Source: Haloarchaeobius sp. HME9146
Lineage (GTDB): Archaea > Halobacteriota > Halobacteria > Halobacteriales > Natrialbaceae
Reading direction: 5' to 3'
DNA: 64,000 nucleotides
NCBI RefSeq assembly: GCF_025399835.1
Contig: NZ_JAODVR010000001.1
Location: 558,001 to 622,000, forward strand
The notes below the pieces were generated by a model, which saw only the letters and a list, made by a program, of their open reading frames with translations, ran no database searches and was not told the DNA's origin. A program made the translations under genes and the position numbers. Of this stretch, positions 26,369-34,163 are shown piece after piece; position 1 is the first letter of the stretch, and each line of letters starts with the position of its first letter.

Positions 26369-26463
26369 GGTATCAGTGAGGGAACGAGTCGTCTAAAGCC
26401 CGTCGCCGTGTGGCGACCGAACAGCCAACACGCTTAGATACGTGTCGTGTGAGTTATGGACGA

Positions 26464-26976
26464 ATGTCCGCCGGGGAATCGCCGCTGGTCGCGACCGGGT
26501 TCACGGTCGTGACCGCCTGTATCGTCGGGACAGTGAGCGGTATCACGGTCGTCCTCGGCCCGCCGGTCCTCACGATGCTCATCGTCGCCGTCAGCGACGT
26601 GGCCGGGAACTTCTACGCCGGCGTCTTCCTCGGCGTGTTCATCGGCGTCCTCATCAGCGCCTTCACGGCGTTCCTGGTGTACCGGGTGTACCGGCTCCAG
26701 CAGACCCACCGCCCGCAGGCACAGGACGGCGTGCTGTACGCCTCGTCACAGCAGGGGTATCAACAGCAGGGGTATCAGCAACAGGGGTACCAGCAGGGCG
26801 GCTACCAGCAGACCTACCAGCAGCAGGTTACCGGCGGTGACCCACCCCTGTTCGACATGTACCTCGTCGGGACCGTCTCGGCGCTGCTGGTGTCGCTGGT
26901 GCTGGGGCCGGTCGTGACGGTGGCGGCGGGTATCGGTGGGGCGCTGGTGAGTGCCAGACTGTTTGCGGGGGTATGA
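26464..26976 (+). CDS. Membrane protein with QGY repeats
   Basis: 170 residues. Two hydrophobic segments (about 10-33 and 35-75, the latter probably two helices) and a C-terminal one (about 133-168) flank a cytoplasmic-type linker with repeated Gln-Gln-Gly-Tyr units (about residues 95-122). Such low-complexity Q/G/Y sequence can self-associate. The ATG at 26464 is chosen because it starts shortly before the first helix; an earlier in-frame ATG would add an unlikely 18-residue leader. Function unknown. Confidence 0.6.
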   Translation: MSAGESPLVATGFTVVTACIVGTVSGITVVLGPPVLTMLIVAVSDVAGNFYAGVFLGVFIGVLISAFTAFLVYRVYRLQQTHRPQAQDGVLYASSQQGYQQQGYQQQGYQQGGYQQTYQQQVTGGDPPLFDMYLVGTVSALLVSLVLGPVVTVAAGIGGALVSARLFAGV

Positions 26977-27255
26977 ACCGTTCTGTGACTGTGGTCTCCT
27001 CGGTTCGAGTAGTCCGCAACTGCTGGTGTCCATGACCGCCACCGCACAGCACAACCCGCACCACGCCCTCCCCAGCCGACTGTGCTCCTCGCTTCGTTTC
27101 ACTTCGCTGCGGTGCTCGTCCCTCGCGCGGCTTCGGACCGGGGGCTCCGTCTCCGTCGCCCCCGGTCCAGCGCGCGCCACGGCGGTTGACGAACCACAGT
27201 TCCCCCGAACCCAGACCCGCGTTCCTTTTACGGGAGAACGGCCAAATACCGTCAA
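26977..27255. other. Gene-free region with a dispersed intergenic element
   Basis: 279 bases without a gene. 27034-27179 resembles a second element at 32312-32471, sharing blocks such as CCTCCCCAGCCGA and CCCTCGCGCG. It contains a perfect 8-bp inverted repeat, ACCGGGGG (27137-27144) with CCCCCGGT (27159-27166). The last 60 bases probably hold the nmd3 promoter. Confidence 0.5.
27034..27179. repeat. Dispersed intergenic element, copy 1
   Basis: About 146 bases that share their ends (GACCGC near the start, CGCGCCA at the end) and two 10-13 base blocks with the element at 32312-32471. It holds an 8-bp hairpin near its 3' end. No terminal duplication or coding capacity is seen, so it may be a small non-autonomous repeat or a conserved intergenic module. 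Confidence 0.5.
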
Positions 27256-28365
27256 ATGAGCGACCAGCGAACGTTCTGTCCGCGCTGTGGCGACCCCATG
27301 TCAGACGTCGCCGCGAGCGACCCGCTGGGCAAGTCCGACGTGGGCGTCTGCGACGACTGCTACTTCGAGCAGTTCGAGCTCGTCGACGCGCCCGACCGCA
27401 TCGAGGTGATGGTCTGTGCGACCTGCGGGGCGGTCCACCGGGGCCGCCGGTGGGTCGACGTGGGCGCGAAGGATTACACCGACGTGGCCATCGACGAGGT
27501 GGCCGAGGCGCTGTCGGTCCACGTCGACGCCGAGGACGTGTCCTGGCAGGTCGACCCCGAGCAGGTAGACCAGAACAACATCCGGATGCACTGTTTCTTC
27601 TCCGGCATCGTCCGCGGGCAGTTCCGCGAGGCGCAGGTGACGGTCCCCGTCCTCATCTCCCGGCAGACCTGCACCCGCTGTGGGCGCATCTCGGGCGACT
27701 ACTACGCCTCCATCGTGCAGGTGCGCGCGGCGGACCGCCAGCCCACGAAGGAGGAGATCGAGCGCTCGAAGGAGATCGCGAACAAGATCGTCGCGGACAT
27801 GGAGGCGACGGGCGACCGGAACGCCTTCATCACGGAGATGGGCGAGGAGAAGGACGGCCTCGACATCAAGGTCTCGACGAACAACATCGGGAAGAAGATC
27901 TCGAACAAGGTGACCGAAGAGTTCGGCGGCTCGTGGGAGGACCACGAGACCCTCGTCACCGAGGACGAGGACGGGAACGAGGTCTATCGGGTGACCTACG
28001 CGGTCCGACTGCCGCCGTTCATCCCCGGCGACATCATCGAGTTACGGGACGATGACGACTCCGAGGGGCCCATCCTCGTCCGGAGCGCCCACGGGAACCT
28101 GAAGGGTGTGCGGCTCACCACCGGCGAGCGCTACGAGGCGAGCTACTCGGAGGGCGACGCCCCCGAGGCCCGCAAGCTCGGAAGTCTGGACGACGGCGTC
28201 GAGACGCCCCTCGTGACGGTCGAGGACGAACACGCCGTGCAGGTGCTCGACCCGGAGACGTACGAGGCGAAGACCATCTCGCGGCCGGACTACTTCGAGC
28301 CTGACGGCGACACGGTCCGGGTGTTCAAGAGCCGCGCCGGCCTGCACGTCCTCCCCGATGAGTGA
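27256..28365 (+). CDS. nmd3: NMD3-family ribosome protein
   Basis: 369 residues. The N-terminal zinc-finger region has paired cysteines (FCPRCGDPM, VCDDCYF, VCATCGAVHRG and TCTRCGRISGDYY), as in eukaryotic NMD3, the adaptor for 60S subunit export. Archaea have no nuclear export, so a role in 50S biogenesis or quality control is likely. It overlaps the downstream methyltransferase gene by eight bases, which links it to RNA or ribosome maturation. Confidence 0.88.
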   Translation: MSDQRTFCPRCGDPMSDVAASDPLGKSDVGVCDDCYFEQFELVDAPDRIEVMVCATCGAVHRGRRWVDVGAKDYTDVAIDEVAEALSVHVDAEDVSWQVDPEQVDQNNIRMHCFFSGIVRGQFREAQVTVPVLISRQTCTRCGRISGDYYASIVQVRAADRQPTKEEIERSKEIANKIVADMEATGDRNAFITEMGEEKDGLDIKVSTNNIGKKISNKVTEEFGGSWEDHETLVTEDEDGNEVYRVTYAVRLPPFIPGDIIELRDDDDSEGPILVRSAHGNLKGVRLTTGERYEASYSEGDAPEARKLGSLDDGVETPLVTVEDEHAVQVLDPETYEAKTISRPDYFEPDGDTVRVFKSRAGLHVLPDE

Positions 28366-29401
28366 CGACCTGCCGGTGGGAGACGGCTCGGAGAACAGCG
28401 ACGACCTCGCCGCGGTCGTCCCCAAGCCCAGCACCGAGGTTGCTATTGCGAGCCTGCGCGACGAGGGTGTCTACGACGACGAGCGCCGCGTGCAGGAGTA
28501 CAGCACGGAGACCGTCGCGCTCCCGGTGACCGACCCCCCGAACGCGACCGACGTGCTGGACGTGGTCCGCCAGACCGACCCCGAACCGCGCGCACCCGAC
28601 CTCGAAACCCTGCTCCGAGAGCGCGGCTGGGACGACGAGGCGGTCGCGGATGCACCCGCGTCGTGGGCCGTCGTCGGCTCCGTCATCCTGGTCTCGCTCG
28701 ACGGCTGGACCGACGAGCAGGAACGGGACATCGGCGAGTCCCTGCTCGAACTCCACGGCGAGGCCGACACGGTCTGTGCCCACGGCGGGGTCTCGGGCGA
28801 ACTTCGCCAGCCCGACACCCGGGTCGTGGCGGGTCTGGGCGACACCGAGACGGTCCACACCGAACACGGCACCCGGTACTCGCTGGACCTCGCGAAAGTC
28901 ATGTTCTCGCCCGGTAACCAGGCCGAGCGCGCCCGGATGGGCGAGGTCGTCGATGAGGACGAGGAAGTGCTGGACATGTTCGCCGGCATCGGCTACTTCA
29001 CGCTCCCGATGGCCCGCGCCGGCGCGCAGGTCACGGCCGTCGAGAAGAACCCCGAATCCTTCCGGTTCCTCGGTGAGAACGCGAATCTCAATGGGGTGCT
29101 CGACCGCGTCTCGCTCGTCCTCGGGGACTGCCGGGAGGTCGAGGCGACCGCGGACCGGGTGGTGATGGGCTACTACGACGCCCACGAGTACCTCGACGCG
29201 GCCCTCGACGCACTGGAACCCGGTGGTATCCTCCACCTGCACGAGGCGACCCCCGAAGACCGGCTCTGGGACCGCCCCGTCTCGCGCATCCGCGAGGCCG
29301 CGGCCGCCCGCGGGCGCACGGTCGAGATACTCGATAGGCGGCGCGTAAAGAGCCACAGCGAGGGCGTCTGGCACGTCGTCGTGGACGCCAGAATCGACTG
29401 A
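28358..29401 (+). CDS. Trm5/Taw2-type tRNA modification enzyme
   Basis: Class I SAM-binding enzyme, 347 residues, of the Trm5/Taw2 group acting on position 37 of tRNA. An N-terminal tRNA-binding region precedes the motif I VLDMFAGIGYFTLPMA (about 205-220) and VTAVEKNPES. At the motif IV position, where Trm5 methyltransferases have an NLP-type sequence, this protein has RVVMGYYDAHEYLD, which favours Taw2, the aminocarboxypropyltransferase of wyosine synthesis. Both readings are possible. It overlaps nmd3 and shares its operon. Confidence 0.75.
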   Translation: MSDDLPVGDGSENSDDLAAVVPKPSTEVAIASLRDEGVYDDERRVQEYSTETVALPVTDPPNATDVLDVVRQTDPEPRAPDLETLLRERGWDDEAVADAPASWAVVGSVILVSLDGWTDEQERDIGESLLELHGEADTVCAHGGVSGELRQPDTRVVAGLGDTETVHTEHGTRYSLDLAKVMFSPGNQAERARMGEVVDEDEEVLDMFAGIGYFTLPMARAGAQVTAVEKNPESFRFLGENANLNGVLDRVSLVLGDCREVEATADRVVMGYYDAHEYLDAALDALEPGGILHLHEATPEDRLWDRPVSRIREAAAARGRTVEILDRRRVKSHSEGVWHVVVDARID

Positions 29402-29484
29402 ACACTACTGAACGGTCCTGAAGCGTCGGAAACCAAGCTGAACGAGGGCTGGGGTTTTTGCAGTCATCGGACTCAGTGGTCGGT

Positions 29485-29781
29485 ATGTCCCTCCCACAAG
29501 ACGACATCGACTGGGTCTACGCCGAGCTGCCTCGCATGCTCGTGGGCGTCATACTGGTCCTGTTCGCGTCGTGGCTGGTCCACTTCGCGCTGGACCTCGT
29601 GTTCGTCGACCTGTTCCTCCGGCCACTGGCACAGACACTCAACGGTCGGTCCATCTTCGCGCTGGCCGAGGAGGTCGCCGAGTTCGCCGACTTCCTCGGG
29701 ACGGTCGTGAAGTGGACCGGCCTCCTCGCAGTGCTTGGCTACGTGGTCCGCCGGGCGGCCCGGTCGGCCGCGCAGGCCTGA
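29485..29781 (+). CDS. Small membrane protein
   Basis: 98 residues from the ATG at 29485. Two hydrophobic segments (about 15-40 and 72-92) surround an amphipathic region with AEEVAEFADFLG. The C-terminus is basic (RRAARSAAQA). No family recognised. It converges on another small membrane protein gene, with stops 7 bases apart. Confidence 0.6.
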   Translation: MSLPQDDIDWVYAELPRMLVGVILVLFASWLVHFALDLVFVDLFLRPLAQTLNGRSIFALAEEVAEFADFLGTVVKWTGLLAVLGYVVRRAARSAAQA

Positions 29782-29788
29782 CGACGGC

Positions 29789-30052
29789 TCAGTCCCGCTT
29801 CGGCAACACGCCGCCGTAGTACAGCAGGTGCGCACCCGCCGCGATGAAGAACAGGCCGAGCAGCCGAACACGATTCCTGGCCCCGTCCCGGGGCTCGAAC
29901 TCCACGTCGAGCAGCAGGTCGTAGCTCCGGCTGGCGAGCGAGAGCAGGCTGTCAGCTTTCACCAGATGGGTGACGCCGGCCAGCGTGAGCACCGCCCCGA
30001 GCGGGCGGGCCAGCTTCGACCAGACGGCGAGCGGTGACGAACGGTCGGTCAT
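29789..30052 (-). CDS. Small membrane protein
   Basis: 87 residues from MTDRSSPLAVW. A hydrophobic region near 17-30 and another near 60-80 (LLGLFFIAAGAHLLYYGG) suggest two helices. An in-frame upstream ATG would add 19 basic residues and is less likely. No family recognised. Confidence 0.55.
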   Translation of the reverse strand: MTDRSSPLAVWSKLARPLGAVLTLAGVTHLVKADSLLSLASRSYDLLLDVEFEPRDGARNRVRLLGLFFIAAGAHLLYYGGVLPKRD

Positions 30053-30155
30053 GCCCCGGGCTTCGATTCGCCCGCGCAAAAACGGTCGGTTCCCGGGTGG
30101 CCAAGCCACGACGAGCCGAGGGCTTTACGCTCCCGGAGGTGGTAGAGAGAATCGA

Positions 30156-30248
30156 ATGTTCGGACTCAACCGTCAGCAGATCATCGCCATCATCTTCGTC
30201 GGCCTGATGGTCCTCTCCTCGGCCGTGGGCGTCATCGGCGCGTTCTAA
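30156..30248 (+). CDS. 30-residue single-helix microprotein
   Basis: MFGLNRQQIIAIIFVGLMVL followed by SSAVGVIGAF and TAA. It is one membrane helix with a short N-terminal head. The ATG at 30156 lies about 30 bases after a TTTACG box, fitting a leaderless transcript. Its stop overlaps the convergent helicase stop by four bases. Short single-helix proteins of this kind occur widely in haloarchaea; function unknown. Confidence 0.55.
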   Translation: MFGLNRQQIIAIIFVGLMVLSSAVGVIGAF

Positions 30249-32152
30249 CCGTCGGTGTCCCACACGTCGGCCATCGGCGACCGCCGCGAGCGTCGCCGCC
30301 GGGAGCGACGCGAGGAGCCGCCACTGTCGTCGTCGCTGCTCCCACCGTCACTGCCACCGCTCGCGCTGGTACCGCTGCTGCTCGTGGTTCCGCTGCTACT
30401 GCCGCTACCCCCACCAGAACCGCCCTCGCGCCACGTCTCCTGCCGCCGACTCCCGCGAATCGAGCCGCCGTCGAACGCCGTGAGCGCCTCCTGCGGTCGG
30501 AACTCGGGCAGGTCTGGCTTCGAGAGCCGGTCGACCTGCTCGGCGAACCACGGCGGCGTGTCGGTCTTCGCGCGCTCGAACAGGTCGAGCAGGCTGGTGT
30601 CGGCGAGGTAGGTGTCGCCGTAGTCGTCGGGGGCGCGGATGACCCGCCCGCAGGCCTGGATGACGGTCCGGAGCGCGGAGCGGTAGTACCACGCCCACTG
30701 TCCCTGCTCCAGTCGATGCGCGACCCGGGAGTCGCCGGTGTTGAGGAACGGGGCCTTGCACAGCACCTGCCAGCGACAGAGGTCGCCCTCGAGGTCCAGC
30801 GCCTCCTCCATCTTGACAGACAAGAAGACCTCCGGGTCGTCACAGGCCTTCCACGACTCCAGTTCGGCGTCGCGGTTCTCCCGGCCGTGGATGCGCAGGC
30901 GCTCACCGACGCCGAAGTCACGGAGGAGGTCCGCGAGCCGCTCCTGAATCCCGTACGAATGGCAGTGGATGAGGCCCTTCTCGTCCGGATGCTGCTGCAT
31001 GATGCGCGTCGTCACCCGGGCAATCTTGGGCAGTGTCTCGTCGCGGTGCTCGTAGGTCATCTTCCCCTGGGTCACGTCGTACAGCGGCCGGTTCTCGACG
31101 GGGAAGGTGTGTTCGACGTCCACCAGCGCGGTCTGTTCGGGTGGAAGACCGACCTGCCGGCAGAAGGCGTCCTTGTTGAGGATGGTCGCCGACAGCAGGA
31201 CGAACTTGTTCCCGCGGTCGTAGACGGTGTGCTGGAGGTACTTCTCGGGATTCATCGGCTTGATGGTGACCTGGCCACCCTCGCCGTCGGGCTGGTCGAC
31301 CAGCCACTCCGTCGCCGACTCGGGGTCCCGGTAGTCGGTGACGAACCAGTCGAGCTCGCCGATGCGCTCTTGCAGGCGGTCCCGAACGTGCACCTCCTCG
31401 GCCGTCAGCGCCTTCTTCGAGAGGAGGTCGTCCTTCCGGCGCACGAGCGTCTGCACCACGTTCTCGGCGTACTTCGCCGCGCGCTCGACCGACTCCAGGT
31501 TCGGCACCTTGAGGTCGTCCCACATCGGGACGGTTCTCGGCCCGAGTTCGATGGTCGCGTACATCTCCGCCCATTCGGCCAGCCCGTGGGCTTCGTCGAT
31601 GACGACCACGTCCCGCTTCCTGAACACCTCGCTCCCGGCGGTCTGCATGAAGTACGCGAGCGTCATCGCCGCGATGTTCCGATTGGAGGCGATGGCCCGG
31701 TCGGAGAAATAGGGGCAGCGGTGTTGCACCGAGCACTCGTACCCCTTCTCGCGCACACAGGGCGCGCGGTTCACCGGTGTGTCGCGCTCCCCGGGCAGGA
31801 TGCACTTGTAGTTCGACTTCCCGCGGATGATGTTCAGGTCGTCGAGCAGCGCGTCGCCCGCCACGTCGTCGAGCTGTGAGACCTGCGGCGTCGTATAGTA
31901 GGCACCGCTGGCCTCGCTCGGGGCGACCGCGTCCGCCTTCGCGGCACAACCGGCCACCGCCCGCGCGAGCAGGGACTTGCCGCTCCCGGTCGGCGCGCGC
32001 ACGAGCACCACGTCGTTCCCCGCGTCGAAGGCGTCACGAATGTCCCTGAGCGCCTGTTCCTGGTTGCCGCGGTAGGAGGGGGCGGGGAACTCCTCGAAGA
32101 TACGGGACGGGTCCACTGTCGTGTGGAAGCCGTGGGACGGGTGTAAAATCAT
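30245..32152 (-). CDS. XPD/DinG-like superfamily 2 DNA helicase
   Basis: 635 residues. Walker A is APTGSGKS (53-60) and the DEAH box is at 186-189. Between them, C117, C132, C140 and C146 match the four Fe-S cluster ligands of XPD-type helicases. Motifs V/VI are seen as DPEVFLSVKMEEALDLEGD and ACGRVIRAP. The last 80 residues are a Gly/Ser-rich linker followed by an Arg/Ser-rich tail, outside the known fold. It should unwind DNA 5' to 3' in repair. It sits next to no obvious repair partner. Confidence 0.9.
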   Translation of the reverse strand: MILHPSHGFHTTVDPSRIFEEFPAPSYRGNQEQALRDIRDAFDAGNDVVLVRAPTGSGKSLLARAVAGCAAKADAVAPSEASGAYYTTPQVSQLDDVAGDALLDDLNIIRGKSNYKCILPGERDTPVNRAPCVREKGYECSVQHRCPYFSDRAIASNRNIAAMTLAYFMQTAGSEVFRKRDVVVIDEAHGLAEWAEMYATIELGPRTVPMWDDLKVPNLESVERAAKYAENVVQTLVRRKDDLLSKKALTAEEVHVRDRLQERIGELDWFVTDYRDPESATEWLVDQPDGEGGQVTIKPMNPEKYLQHTVYDRGNKFVLLSATILNKDAFCRQVGLPPEQTALVDVEHTFPVENRPLYDVTQGKMTYEHRDETLPKIARVTTRIMQQHPDEKGLIHCHSYGIQERLADLLRDFGVGERLRIHGRENRDAELESWKACDDPEVFLSVKMEEALDLEGDLCRWQVLCKAPFLNTGDSRVAHRLEQGQWAWYYRSALRTVIQACGRVIRAPDDYGDTYLADTSLLDLFERAKTDTPPWFAEQVDRLSKPDLPEFRPQEALTAFDGGSIRGSRRQETWREGGSGGGSGSSSGTTSSSGTSASGGSDGGSSDDDSGGSSRRSRRRRSRRSPMADVWDTDG

Positions 32153-32480
32153 CGGTCGCTAGTCGCATCTGGTAGAGAGGTTTCGTCTGTCGACGCAGGT
32201 TCGGTTGGTCCTGCGTCTGGTGGGTTTCGGGATTCGTGGTTGGTTGGTCCTGCGTCTGCCGACTCCGTGGTCTGTTGCGACGAGCAGTTCACTCGCGCCG
32301 ATGGCAATGGAGACCGCAACCGCCCCCGTACAGCACCACAGCCTCCCCAGCCGATTCCCTCCACTACGCTACGCTTCGTTCCGGTCATCCCTCGCGCGCC
32401 TCAGCCTCGTGGCCTCGCATAGCGAGGCGACTGCGTCGCCTCGTGCTCGGCACACTCGCCAGCACGCGCCAGGTGGAAAA
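32153..32480. other. Intergenic region upstream of the helicase
   Basis: 328 bases. A 17-base direct repeat GGTTGGTCCTGCGTCTG occurs at 32203-32219 and 32242-32258. The second half (32312-32471) is the dispersed element described separately. A 79-codon minus-strand reading overlaps the helicase ATG, but its sequence is repeat-derived and low in support, so no gene is called. Confidence 0.5.
32312..32471. repeat. Dispersed intergenic element, copy 2
   Basis: About 160 bases related to 27034-27179 (shared CCTCCCCAGCCGA at 32342-32354 and CCCTCGCGCG at 32389-32398, similar ends). It contains two perfect hairpins, CCTCGC/GCGAGG (32413-32427) and GAGGCGA/TCGCCTC (32424-32442). They overlap, so the two folds are mutually exclusive. 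Confidence 0.5.
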
Positions 32481-32708
32481 TCAGTCGCTGTCGCGGGAGT
32501 CGGCCTCTTCGAGCGCCGCCACGTCTGCCGCGGTCGGGTCGTCGGGGAGGCGCTCGATGCAGTCGAAACAGAGGAAGTGTTCGGAGCCGTCGCTGTCGAA
32601 CTCGAGTGTCATGCCGCCGGCTTCGTCGCCGGAGAAACTCCAGAGGTTGGCGATACCGCCGCTTATCGGAACGGGCTTGCCACACCCGTCACAGGGGTCT
32701 CTGCTCAC
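32481..32708 (-). CDS. Small zinc-binding protein
   Basis: 75 residues from a GTG at 32708. The start VSRDPCDGCGKPVPISGGIANLW has a CxxC pair, and EHFLCFDCIERLPDDPTAADV has a second CxxC, giving a four-cysteine zinc site. A longer in-frame upstream reading is Arg/Cys-rich and is noise. Families of this kind are widespread in haloarchaea; function unknown. It is 25 bases from the membrane protein gene upstream. Confidence 0.7.
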   Translation of the reverse strand: MSRDPCDGCGKPVPISGGIANLWSFSGDEAGGMTLEFDSDGSEHFLCFDCIERLPDDPTAADVAALEEADSRDSD

Positions 32709-32733
32709 GCCCGGTTCGAGGTGCCCGAGTCGG

Positions 32734-33015
32734 TTAGGCCTTCTGTCCTGCCCGGCGGACGCACCAGGCGAGTCCGACGGCGAGGGCGTACAGGTAGCAG
32801 ACGAACAGCACCGCGAACGTGATCGTCGTGTACTCGAACGCCGGTAGCACCTGCTCCAGCAGCGCCCAGCCACTCAGGAGCAGGGATGCGGGAATCTGGA
32901 GCACAGCCACCGTCGTGAGCTGTGCCAGCGCGATGAGCGACGCGAGTAACGCGAAGCTCACCACCGCTTCCCGGTTGAACAGGGGGTCCACCGTCCGTGG
33001 TCGTGCCGCCACCAT
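32734..33015 (-). CDS. Two-helix membrane protein
   Basis: 93 residues with hydrophobic segments at about 17-48 and 58-86. The ATG at 33015 is preceded by AAGGAG seven bases upstream (33021-33026) and a TATA-like ATATAAATAAAT at 33076-33087 on the minus strand, so start and promoter are supported. Function unknown. The small zinc protein follows it, probably in the same transcript. Confidence 0.65.
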   Translation of the reverse strand: MVAARPRTVDPLFNREAVVSFALLASLIALAQLTTVAVLQIPASLLLSGWALLEQVLPAFEYTTITFAVLFVCYLYALAVGLAWCVRRAGQKA

Positions 33016-33074
33016 ATCATCTCCTTATTGGAAATCTATGTTATGTCTTTGGGTGGAAAACGTAGGCCTATTGA

Positions 33075-33089
33075 GATTTATTTATATAC
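33075..33089 (-). promoter_or_regulatory. TATA box of the membrane protein/zinc protein pair
   Basis: The minus strand GTATATAAATAAATC is the most AT-rich stretch of the divergent 195-base region and lies about 65 bases before the ATG at 33015. It would give a leader of about 35-40 bases, consistent with the clear Shine-Dalgarno at 33021-33026. Confidence 0.5.
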
Positions 33090-33210
33090 GACTAACTCCG
33101 GTCAGACGACCGTCTGACGAACCAGGACGGCGAAATATCCGAAGATTATTCGAATCGGTGAGTCGGGGGGAGGTCGAGGTTTTTGCCCCGGCGGCACGAA
33201 CTACCGAGAG

Positions 33211-34095
33211 ATGGAGGTGAACTGCGAGGGGTGCGCCGGTTGCTGTCTCGACTGGCGACCGCTCTCTGGGGACTCGGCGGGCACCGACCACGAGCGACGC
33301 GGGCCACGCCGGCCGCTCGACGACACGTACAACCTCGTCCCGCTGACGCGGGAGACGGTGCGACGCTACTGCGAGGCGGGACTGGCCGACGTGCTCGTCC
33401 CGCGCCTGTGGCACGCGTCGGACGACCACGCGGTGACCATCGACGGACACCGAATCGCGGCCATCGGCGGGAAACCGGCGTTCTTCGTCGGACTGCGCAA
33501 GACACCGAAACCGGTCGCGCCCTTCGGCATCGACGGCGAGCGCTGGCTCCGGACCTGCGTCTTCCTCGACCCCGCGACCCTGCAGTGTCGCATCCACGGC
33601 TCCGAGCTCTATCCGACCGAGTGTGCTGACTACCCGGGCCACAACCTCGTCCTTGAGCAAGAGACCGAGTGCGAGCGTGTCGAGACCGCCTTCGGGGGGA
33701 CCCGACTCGTCGACGACGACCCGCCGGAGTCGGCCGGCAACCTGCTCCTCGGGCCACAGGCACTCGGGGAGAAGGTGTTCGTCCATCCCTACCCAGAAGA
33801 CCTCGAGGGCGTCGTCGAGCGGGCGGTCACGCGCGGGCTGACCCGAACGGACCGGGCCAAGTTCGTGGCGACCGCGGCGGCCTCGGCACCGGGGACCACC
33901 GAGCGAAGCGAGTCGCACTACGAGCGCTACCGTGAGCAGGCACTCGATGCGGACTCGTGGGCGGGGCGGGCACTGGCCGACTGGGAGGCGCTGTCGAGTG
34001 GTATCGGGTCGCGGGTCTCCGCGAGCGTTCTCGGCACGGCTATCGAGGAAGCACACGGTGCGCCGACGACACCGGGCTGGGACGGCCGTGACTGA
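33211..34095 (+). CDS. YkgJ-type cysteine cluster protein
   Basis: 294 residues. The cysteine cluster starts MEVNCEGCAGCCLDW, continues with RTCVFLDPATLQCRIHG near 131 and YPTECADYPGHN near 150, the CxxCxxCC plus later cysteines pattern of the YkgJ/Fe-S-or-zinc cluster family. The function is not established. The C-terminal 100 residues are helical and variable. The gene ends PGWDGRD-stop and is followed by a short PGWG-stop echo (34117-34131). Confidence 0.8.
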   Translation: MEVNCEGCAGCCLDWRPLSGDSAGTDHERRGPRRPLDDTYNLVPLTRETVRRYCEAGLADVLVPRLWHASDDHAVTIDGHRIAAIGGKPAFFVGLRKTPKPVAPFGIDGERWLRTCVFLDPATLQCRIHGSELYPTECADYPGHNLVLEQETECERVETAFGGTRLVDDDPPESAGNLLLGPQALGEKVFVHPYPEDLEGVVERAVTRGLTRTDRAKFVATAAASAPGTTERSESHYERYREQALDADSWAGRALADWEALSSGIGSRVSASVLGTAIEEAHGAPTTPGWDGRD

Positions 34096-34163
34096 GCGGT
34101 CGACCCCGCGACGCGGCCGGGTTGGGGGTGACTGTTATGACAGAGCGTGAACTTTGCTAACAC

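Noticed and set aside
32149-32388. 79-codon minus-strand frame overlapping the helicase start by ATGA
   Set aside because: It runs through the dispersed element and a direct repeat, has low-complexity content and no family; the overlap is probably chance.
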